Origin: Protostelium mycophagum
Taxonomy: Eukaryota; Evosea; Variosea; Protosteliida; Protosteliaceae
Assembly: GCA_002081555.1 (NCBI GenBank)
Contig: MZNV01001966.1
Coordinates: 1-20,176 of the forward strand
Length of the DNA: 20,176 nucleotides
Direction of reading: 5' to 3'
The notes below the pieces were generated by a model. The model was not told the DNA's origin. It did not search any database and was given only the letters and a program-made list of their open reading frames with translations. Made by a program: the position numbers and the translations under genes. Below, piece by piece: positions 1 through 7,564 of this stretch. Within the stretch, counting starts at the first letter, position 1. Every line of letters starts with the position of its first letter.

Positions 1-193
1 TCCCTCTTGTACAGGTGGTCCAGAACAGCAGAGTTCTCATTACTCACGAAGAACATCACGTTGTCCTTTGGTATCAGAGTCACTGATCTGATTTTAAGTG
101 AGATCACCTCATCGCAAATGTTTGGAAAGTCGCCGATCGCGTGATCTAACGAGAGAGCATAAGGGCATGAAACCGTCTCACAATCTGGAAAAA
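1..193 (-). CDS. Partial internal exon of an unrecognised gene, running off the left edge
   Basis: On the minus strand a reading frame is open from a good splice acceptor (a pyrimidine-rich tract ending TCTGCTTCAG at 194) to the window edge, about 64 codons without a stop. It enters with two bases of a split codon and includes the peptide DHAIGDFPNICDEV followed by ISLKIRSVTLIPKDNVMFFV. The composition is ordinary for a globular protein, with alternating hydrophobic and polar residues. I do not recognise the family. It points away from the serpin relic and shares no frame with it. An overlapping plus-strand frame (98-571) is arginine-rich and low in coding character, so I treat it as a shadow. 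The rest of the gene would lie to the left of the window. Confidence 0.4.
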
Positions 194-604
194 CTGAAGC
201 AGAGACACCAGATGATCTGGACGATTATCGCTGCCTTTAAACACTTTTGTCTCCTTGTAGATAGGTTAAAATGGACATTCCGCGCTTTCCTTTCGTGTCA
301 GAAAAGTTCGCACATTCTGATGGCAGAAAAATGTCTTTTTGATTCTCAGAATCCATTTCCTGCTATTAAAAAAGAATTCCCACTTCCGGAAGCTGTGTTC
401 AAAAGACCGAACCATATTAATAATTCATTCAAATACACAATGAACACCCCTATCTCCATCGGTAACTCTGGTCCTAAATGCGTGGTCAACACACCACTTT
501 CTATCAACAAGTTTGGATATGAATTTCTCTTGGCACAACCCCCAACAGAAAGCCCGTTCCTCTCAAGGTGAAGAGAATTTAAGTTGTACTGCAAGTAGGC
601 TGAT
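194..604. other. Stretch without a supported gene
   Basis: About 410 bases between the left-edge exon and the first recognisable serpin residues. The plus frame holds weakly protein-like segments near 440-560 (two similar hexapeptides, NTPISI and NTPLSI), which could be a decayed N-terminal part of the serpin, but I cannot align them with confidence. No promoter or repeat is obvious. Confidence 0.4.
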
Positions 605-1842
605 GATCACAGTTTCAACATTGTTCATGCCTTCTCCATTCTTCTTCCAGCTGCTTCTGAGAAAGTGATCAAAGAGATCAAAGCTGTCTTTCACCAAGAT
701 CATCTCAGCAATGAGGATTACCAGAAGAATTTCTTGAATTTGATGAGGCAAGAATTTAATTGATCATCACAATCTGACGAACATAGATTACTTCATGGAG
801 ATAAAACTTTGAAAATCAAGTACAGCAGCAGCATCTGGGCTCCATCCAATGTATCTCTCAACAAGCAATTTCAGAAGATCGTAAAGCAAAGAGGATCTGA
901 GATTTTTGCCACAAAGGAAGGTATAGAGTGTGAAATGAATGCGCACATCTGATCATATCAGCTGACATGATGAACCAATGGGTGAGCCAGAGTACAGATG
1001 GGGCGATCACAAAGATCGTAGAGAAGACTGATGTTAGCTCTACAGGTCAGCTGATGAAAACACTGTGGCAAACAACACAATTAATAATGAACAGATATTC
1101 TCTCTGCGATTTATTTCAAAGGTTTATTTGTGGACGCATTCCAGAAAGCCGAGACCTCAACTCAGCTTTTTCATGGCAGCAAAGGAGACAAAAAAATTAG
1201 GATGATGTATTCCACAAAGAGTCGCCCTGTTGTATTCAATGACTTGTAAGAACATTTCTGCAGCTGGCTCGTGACTTCCTCAGGTTCACAGCTGTAATTC
1301 TCGATTATCAAAGTCCCAAGGAAAGAGAGTACCAAGGTGTCGTGATATTGCCAAAAGAGAACGGCGAAAATGCAATCAGGGATGTATTGGAATGTCTGCG
1401 TGACACAGACCCTCTCTCTCCCTCGAAAGAAGCAGTTCATTTGCACTTACCCAAGGTGAAGAATTGAAGCCTTTAGGTGTTTGACTGAAACAACCAGTTC
1501 AAACTGGAATATGAGGTTGATATTCAAAATTACTTATTCAACACCGGAATGTCCGCAGTGTTCAGTGATGGAGCACTTCCAGGCATCATAGAGGGAGAAT
1601 GTGTTCATCTGAATTCAGTGATTCACAAAGCTGTGGTGGAGGTTGATGAACAAGGTACGACTGCTGCTGCAGTCACAAAAATGAGGTGCGCACATCATTT
1701 CCGGCTTGCTGGGCTGACTGATCGCAGCTTGGGCTTGGTCTCCAAACCAAAGAACGTCAGAGTTGACAGGCCCTTTTTGTTGTTGATAAGAGAAAAGAAT
1801 ACAAATACCAATTTGTTCTGTGGAGTGATCAGAGATGTATAA
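605..1842 (+). pseudogene. Serpin pseudogene (serine/cysteine protease inhibitor fold)
   Basis: Serpin segments follow in family order but are broken across frames. They are a helix A/B-like piece (FNIVHAFSILL, then VIKEIKAVFHQDHLSNEDY), a strand 6A/helix D piece (SSSIWAPSNVSLNKQFQKI), INQWVSQSTDG-like residues, YFKGLFVDAFQKAETS, GVVILPKENGE, and AVHLHLPKVKN before a stop. The C-terminal part (1549-1842) is intact. It has the inhibitory-type hinge VDEQGTTAAAV, and VRVDRPFLLLI, which fits the serpin signature pattern. In-frame stops lie at about 761, 950, 1247 and 1465. The frame shifts near 953-966, 1045-1105 and 1250-1287. None of the breaks has GT..AG splice sites, and no introns are visible, although neighbouring genes have one about every 100 bases. 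A retrocopy is therefore possible, but no poly(A) tract is visible. Function in the intact family is suicide inhibition of proteases. This copy should be inactive. Confidence 0.85.
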
Positions 1843-2181
1843 TTTCAATAAAATCCGACGTTACCTTTATTCATAAAAATACATTCATTTATGCCGAGAA
1901 TGCGTTGTTTCTCTCAGGTGTCATCGTGAAATCGTGGCGCGACCTGAGAACACTCATAGTTGCACAATGTACAGACCACGCCTGTGGATTGAAGGCGACC
2001 GCGGATAAGGCAAGAAATGTCTGCAATATCGTGCACCAGCTTAACAAATATAAGATTCAAGTTTGAATAAAATACAATCATCAAATGCTGAGGCTCATTC
2101 CTCATTTAATGCCAAGACAATTGGAGAATATAAGAGGTTGATTGAATCACCAGATGGGCATAATATTTTATATAAAGGATA
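1843..2181. other. Intergenic 3' region between the serpin relic and the TGFBRAP1-like gene
   Basis: These 339 bases separate two convergent 3' ends. A minus-strand AATAAA at 1866-1871 is the best poly(A) candidate for the TGFBRAP1-like gene, about 310 bases past its stop. I see no gene here. A plus frame at 2063-2473 is mostly the antisense of that gene's last exons. Confidence 0.5.
1847..1852 (+). terminator. Polyadenylation signal (AATAAA) after the serpin relic
   Basis: A canonical AATAAA lies five bases after the TAA that ends the serpin frame. It suggests that the relic kept its original 3' end. Confidence 0.5.
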
Positions 2182-5100
2182 TCAGCCTTTCTTAAAATTA
2201 ATATTGGTGACTGGGCATATATTCTGGTTTTTAAAACATTTAAAGTGTACCACTGTATTATTTGGATATCTGTTCTATTTAGTTCGGTGTACAATGGGAG
2301 AATATCACCTTGCAAAGACTTTGTCACCGATTGGTTTTCCGCAAACCGGGCACAACACATCTCTAGTGATCAACAACACCTTGTTCGTATTCCTCAATTT
2401 TGAATATCGCACCTGTCATCATCAGCTGGACAATCTCATCACTCGTTACATTCATGAGGTCGCTCTTGCATAGACCCCTCGCGATCTGTGTTGTTCTCAT
2501 CTTATGGTAATTATGCCGTATCGCTTGAGTTAGATACTGCTCTATCGTGTTTAACGGAATGTCTGCCGGTAATAACGGCAATACCTATCCTCTATCAACA
2601 AATAGAAGAATGACAGGAAATCTGACGGTCTACAACTCACTTCGACAGGATTGAGTTGATTTGCGTGAGTGTGTAATAATGTGAGAGCTTTTTTGGGTAG
2701 ATGTTGTCCTTTTTCTTTTGGCAAGTCGAGGTAAACCTTTAACAAAGCGACTGTGAGGTGTTCCTCGCCATCGTCATGTTCTTGACAATATTTCTCGGCT
2801 CTTTCAAAATCTTGCATCTCCTCCACAATAAGGCTCAGAGCTTTCTGGTATATTTGAGTGGCAGTCAAACTACAACGATGTACTGACCATGTACAGTTTT
2901 AATCGAGTGAGAAGGATGAGTTTTTCTTCGTGTAGTGGTAATGCCTGAATATTCGATAATAAAGCTGTCTCTCTGATTGAATTTGATTCCCGCAAAAGTC
3001 GTGTAAATTTCTCTCTCGTCTATGAAAACTCAGTGAAATCTCAAAATGGTGAGAAGGTGAATCTACAACTCACCAAGGATAATAAGCTTTCCCATCCTTT
3101 TGTGCCACGATTCAATATGGCCTTTATCGTGGATATGTACATCAGGCCCAATTGATTGTGACGCTCAATACTTTCGTCTTTCTGTTCGAAGAACAGCCAT
3201 TCTAAATATGGCTCAACTGCAAGATCTCCCCAGGTTTGTAGATAATCTAACACCTACTCATACATTAAAATAGAATTATCTATATCTCGGTATTTTCGCA
3301 TATATCCTGCACACCGAAATAAGTTGGGATTTATATAAATACTTCTGGTGTTTGAGGATTTGCCATAATGCAATAGAAACACATTTCAGTAGAAGTAGAT
3401 TCCGCACCTCTTTAGGATCTAGTGGGATTGGTCTTTTCGTGGTCATGAAAATCTAAAAATGAGTTTAAAATATTTGACTCTCTACAATCGTACCTTCAGT
3501 CCAGTATTGAGATCCTGGTTCAAAATCCAAGCAGAAAATTCCCAGATGAGATGCTTACTCGCATGTGATGATGATGTGTCCATCGAGCTCAATAGGTCGA
3601 TTGTGGATTGTACACCATCACTCGTGTCGCGACCCTTCAACTCGCCCGCTCCCAGTCTGTGACGTCATCAGATATAAATTGAATACTTGTGACCGTCGGA
3701 TTTCAATGATCTGCCGGTTTTATTTTTGTTATTCTCAGGAAAAATAAATGCTCTCAAAAATTTTAAATCACAATTCTCCAGCATGAAATGATATCTTTCA
3801 AAGTGACTTACTTCCTCCATATATCGAGAGCACCTCTATAATCATTATTCTGCTTTAACAAAACACCCAGAGAATGATAATGCCCAGCATCTCGCAACAT
3901 TTGTTCTATTTCCGGCGCGTTGTAGTGCCTCGTATTATCTTCCAATACTGTCTCAATTCTTTGGTCCGCGACAGAGGGGTCGGAACACACTGTGGGGTCG
4001 AGGTATAACTTAATGATTATCTTATTTACGTCCTGCATAAGATCACGCGAATGTCACGTTCACTTCACTTACCCTCATGACTTGTTCTTCTCGATCGTGA
4101 GGGCTCACCTGTTTACTTTACTGAAAATTCAGGGAAAGTTCACAAATGCTCACATTTTGCAGATAGGCGAGGAGCAGTATTTTGGCCCTTGCGTATAGTT
4201 TCTCTGGCTCACCCTTTTGTCCATTTCCTTTCTCCATGGCTGCGTAATCTGTCAATTCTACACTGAGATATCGTGTCTTTCTGCTGCGACACCAAAAGGC
4301 GGCATAGCCACCAACAAAAATAGTAAACGACTGCTATTCCTGCAGCTATCTACGCACATAGTGCGTTCAGTTTTATTTATATAAACTCTGCTCACCTATC
4401 TCCTGTATATCCTTGCTTTTTGACCCTCTATCAAAGAGTGCTGGGAAATAGGACAACACCTCTCTAGGATCGATCTGAACGCCATCAATTCATTCTACAA
4501 CGAAGCCGTAAGATCTCGTTAATGAACGTGTTTTGGCGGTAGCGACTCACTTGTGACAGTTGGAAGGCGTCGAATGCGCCTTCGAAGAAACCCTTGTCCA
4601 GCAGTGTCTCTCCTGCTGTTCTAAATATCTTGCTCCTCTTCTGTGATTTTTCAGTTGGTTTCAAGGTTTAGGGTTTAGTCATTTTACAAATAGAGAGACA
4701 GAAATTTACCTTCTTTGCGATATCTGGCCTCTCTTGCCTTAAATTGAATTCGACCAATTGTTTAGCATCCTCCACCTTCTTTAACTCGAGTAGTGACATC
4801 ACCTTATTATATCATTATTATTAATAATATTATTATATATATAGAATATCATTAATATGAAATAAATTCACGAGAACATTGAATTCAAGTAGAGGTTATA
4901 AAATAATATTCCTGGCATCACCTGACTTTCTACTGTACGGGATGCTATGATATATACCACTGATGACGTGGCTGCCAGGAGAAATTTCGCTCCTTCATAA
5001 GAATCCTGTACTGTATCATCGTCTCGTTGTAGATGTACGAATAATGACATCATGGTAGAATCATATGACGAATCACTCGATTGATATATCATTATAAAAT

Positions 5101-6421
5101 GACTGACCATCATTTTGATCTCTTTCTTGTCAGGAAAAGGTAACCTCTGTACCAGAGCTTGATTCAATACAGAATGTACTTCAAACCATTGATGCGTGTG
5201 ACTCATTGCGATCACGTAAGGATTCCTAGACTCTGACACGTCATCAGTTCTCCGTGAAATTTCGTGTGATTCAAAAGTACGAACCTAAGGCGTCGGGTGA
5301 AGAGGACCATAATATATTTCCTCTAGTGGGCAGTCCTTTGTCTGTAACAAATATCCCCAAATCTGTCAGGTGTCACCCTCTTCAAAAATCTACAATTTTA
5401 TATTAAAAAATCACCATCTCTTGCCATTAAAAATTCCTCTCCAATAATGGCAAGGCATGGTTTATGTTGTTCCAAGTTAAAAGTTGGGATCACCTTCGCT
5501 CATCAACATAATGATGTCATGTTTGTCATGATTTCATGATTTGATATCTCACCTCTGAAGTCTCGACATCGATTAACACGTATTCGTTCTTATAGCCTAT
5601 ACATAATATTCCATTACGCCATTGCATGGCTAATGGCGTTTCGCTCAATGTTAAGGTCTGTTTCTCATGACTCTTCATTTTAAATATAAATAGTTGTTTT
5701 ATTTATAATTAGGAAATCAAAAGAACTCACCTGTGAGTGCGAAAAAGAGCCGTTATATTCATATATGCTTAGCTTCAATTTATTTTCGAGACATATTCTA
5801 TATTGTTGGCTGTCTCTCTCAACACACACCAAACTGACTCCTTTCTTGTGTGCAATACTATTCCATTCTTAATTTCATGGATTAAAAAATCAGACTTACC
5901 TCCCACTGACTTCCAAAGTGAAGAGATTCAATATGCTCACATTCCCATCTGCAAATTTAAAGACTTGCAAAGACGAAATATAAATGAGAGGAATGACCTA
6001 CCACACCGAACGATCAATTTTCCAAGATCTCTGAGAGCCAATAATTGATCAACTGGTTTTCTGTGCAGACCATGTCCATACACATTCACCTTTTTGTCTA
6101 ATGTCCACAAAAACTAGAGATTTAAATTAACACATTTCATCCAAGATCGAGATGACAGAAATGAAGCGACAAAGTGTGCTCACTCTTCCAGAGTCCTCGT
6201 GTTCTTGGACGGTGTATAATAAAATATGACCATCTTCTGTCCCGATGTAGATCTTTTCCTCTGCAAAACATTTAGATCATTTGGTCGCCATTTTTGAGGG
6301 GTGATTTACCCCAAGAGGTTAGGGAGGCGATCTTGGCGCCCTCTACTTTTGGAATCAAGACTGAGAGCTCGAAAGCACCTCCTAGAGGAGCGTCCTGACG
6401 GGTTGCCGTCGCCTTCCTCAT
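2182..6421 (-). CDS. TGFBRAP1: TGFBRAP1/VPS39-family endolysosomal tethering subunit (CORVET/HOPS type)
   Basis: Spliced model of 904 residues (human TGFBRAP1 has 860). Exons: 6421-6310, 6260-6184, 6113-6002, 5948-5900, 5857-5731, 5672-5553, 5493-5415, 5362-5285, 5232-4922, 4802-4710, 4640-4551, 4474-4396, 4248-4154, 4108-4073, 4032-3812, 3656-3494, 3452-3408, 3253-3074, 3019-2888, 2844-2641, 2584-2413, 2360-2309, 2269-2182. All phases agree. Residues about 16-355 form a CNH beta-propeller, beginning AFELSVLIPK and ending LLAATSSVVYIIASRTVESQ. Residues 356-800 are helical clathrin-repeat-like, with a Vps39_1 region (DVNKIIIKLYLDPTV, about 487-501). The end is a Vps39_2 zinc finger with Cys862, Cys865, His884 and Cys887. 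PYVIAMSHTH, then EVHSVLNQALVQRLPF, and TTKRPIPLD resemble TGFBRAP1 more than VPS39. In the family it binds Rab GTPases and tethers endosomal membranes. An in-frame 102-base piece (5107-5006) could be an intron, and the exon 6 acceptor has alternatives. Confidence 0.85.
4804..4845. repeat. AT-only simple repeat in an intron of the TGFBRAP1-like gene
   Basis: Runs of TTA/TAA trinucleotides merge into an (AT)n tract with local dyad symmetry, directly upstream (minus sense) of the acceptor at 4803. It is low-complexity intronic sequence. Confidence 0.7.
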
Positions 6422-6422
6422 G
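6419..6422. promoter_or_regulatory. Overlapping divergent start codons (CATG) of the TGFBRAP1-like gene and MED4
   Basis: The minus-strand ATG occupies 6421-6419 and the plus-strand ATG 6420-6422, so both lie within one CATG. The minus start is the only in-frame methionine before the CNH domain in a frame that runs straight into AFELSV. For MED4, in-frame methionines also exist at 6432, 6480 and 6498, so its true start may be slightly downstream. Each promoter and 5'UTR must then overlap the other gene's first exon. Confidence 0.6.
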
Positions 6423-7196
6423 ACGTCCACGATGCAAGAATGCGAGAATGTTGTGGTTGTAGAATGGGATGCAACACTAATGACCGATCAGATCACGATG
6501 CAAACGACCATCAGAGTCCGCTTGCACGCACTATTAGATGAATATAAGGACCTCACAATACAGATCTTCACAGGGTTGGCAAATGGTCAATCCGCAAGTG
6601 CGACAGAACTGATGAACAAACTTATCGAGAAGGATAAAGAGTTAACTTTGGCTGTGAGAGAACGTGGGTCAAATGATAATGGATCACCACCTAACAGTTG
6701 CTGCAGTCAAAACTCACCAAGAATTTCAACAACAGATTATAAAGACAGTGGAGGATATTGCAGAAAAGGATCGAAGAATAGTCGAAGTCATGGATGTGAG
6801 TTTCATATTATCTATGTTTCTTCAAGAATGTGTTCTTAAAGATAAGGTCCTCCGCAAGGCAGAATCCATGTTATCAGAATTTGTCGAAGAAGGAAGGAGG
6901 CAATTGAAAATCAGGGATCAATCGAAAGCTGGTACGTGATCAAAGCGCTGTCGGCACTGACTTGCAAAAAGCTGCACCTGATGTGGCCGATCTTGTCTCC
7001 TATTCTCACAGAATTAGCTCAACGACGACAGCACCTCCAGGCTGGGCAGAAGGTGCCTTCCTTTATTTTGTGGTTTATGATTTGTTTAATTATCTCAGGA
7101 CAAAACATGTTTTTGTACAAACTACCAGCACCAATTGATAATGAAATACGTGCTGGTCTGCTGTATTCGAAGGAAGCAGAGGATCTATTCATGTAA
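6420..7196 (+). CDS. MED4: Mediator complex subunit 4 (MED4)
   Basis: Five exons (6420-6663, 6707-6795, 6847-6931, 6972-7052, 7099-7196) join in phase to 198 residues. Introns are 43, 51, 40 and 46 bases. MED4 sits in the Mediator middle module, which links activators to RNA polymerase II. The family core is clear: VRLHALLDEYKDLTIQI, then LIEKDKELTLAVREL, a coiled-coil run (IAEKDRRIVEVMDVLRKAES), and the signature AAPDVADLVSYSHRISSTTT followed by PPGWAE. The end LPAPIDNEIRAGLLYS matches the family motif P-x-x-x-E-(I/M)-R-(A/S)-G-L-L. It is shorter than human MED4 (270) because it lacks the variable acidic tail. The start could be Met1, Met5, Met21 or Met27, since the core begins only after residue 27. 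The gene is convergent with CDC26, whose stop lies 114 bases away. Confidence 0.92.
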
Positions 7197-7310
7197 ACAT
7201 ATGGTCAAAGAGCTTGGCCTGATGATTCTACATAAACACCTCGATCATTTTATGTCTCCTGTATCTTACATTCCGAATCCATTTCGAAGTCCAAGTAGTT
7301 ATTCAATATA

Positions 7311-7502
7311 TCATTTCTGTGATAAGGCTCTTGTTTGTTCTTGTTGTGTGAGTCCAATGATAGATCTAACATCTCTTGGTGCGGTTCTCTCCCTCAGTAC
7401 ACCAGCACTCTTTCGTTTCATGTGTTCACTCCATTCTTCCTCTAATTCTGCCTGTGTGGGTTCGATTCTTGTCGGTGGTCGGCGCAACATGTTTCGATTC
7501 AA
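7311..7502 (-). CDS. CDC26: Anaphase-promoting complex subunit CDC26
   Basis: A single exon of 63 residues. From residue 5 it reads MLRRPPTRIE, matching the diagnostic CDC26 N-terminus MLRR(K/N)PTR(L/I)E. An acidic helical segment (AELEEEWSEHMKR) and a second conserved patch near SIIGLT follow. CDC26 is a tiny scaffold subunit of the APC/C ubiquitin ligase. Its N-terminus threads through the TPR superhelix of APC6/CDC16 and stabilises it. Met5 is probably the true start, giving 59 residues. The human protein has 85, so the C-terminus is shorter here. I saw no donor site for a further exon. CHAF1A ends 62 bases upstream in the same orientation, and the gap contains a perfect E2F consensus. Confidence 0.85.
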   Translation of the reverse strand: MNRNMLRRPPTRIEPTQAELEEEWSEHMKRKSAGVLRERTAPRDVRSIIGLTQQEQTRALSQK

Positions 7503-7526
7503 AATCTGATACGATCGAATGGACTT

Positions 7527-7538
7527 TTTGGCGGGAAA
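7527..7538 (-). promoter_or_regulatory. E2F-consensus site upstream of CDC26
   Basis: TTTGGCGGGAAA on the plus strand (TTTCCCGCCAAA on the gene strand) matches the classical E2F/DP site exactly. It lies 25-36 bases upstream of the CDC26 ATG and 27 bases past the CHAF1A stop. That E2F binds here is inference. Confidence 0.55.
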
Positions 7539-7564
7539 TTCAAATCAGACTACAACGATTTTAA

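Noticed and set aside
98-571. 157-codon plus-strand frame at the left end
   Set aside because: Its first part is antisense to the better-supported left-edge exon. The rest has no recognisable domain. A decayed serpin N-terminus is possible but not shown.
2063-2473. 136-codon plus-strand open frame
   Set aside because: It covers the antisense of the last exons of the TGFBRAP1-like gene, including its zinc finger, and has no domain of its own.
3494-3656. Donor-like GTAAGC within exon 16 of the TGFBRAP1-like gene, with an AG further on
   Set aside because: Reading through preserves the family-like segment (HLIWEFSAWILNQ) and phase. Splicing there deletes it and breaks the next junction.
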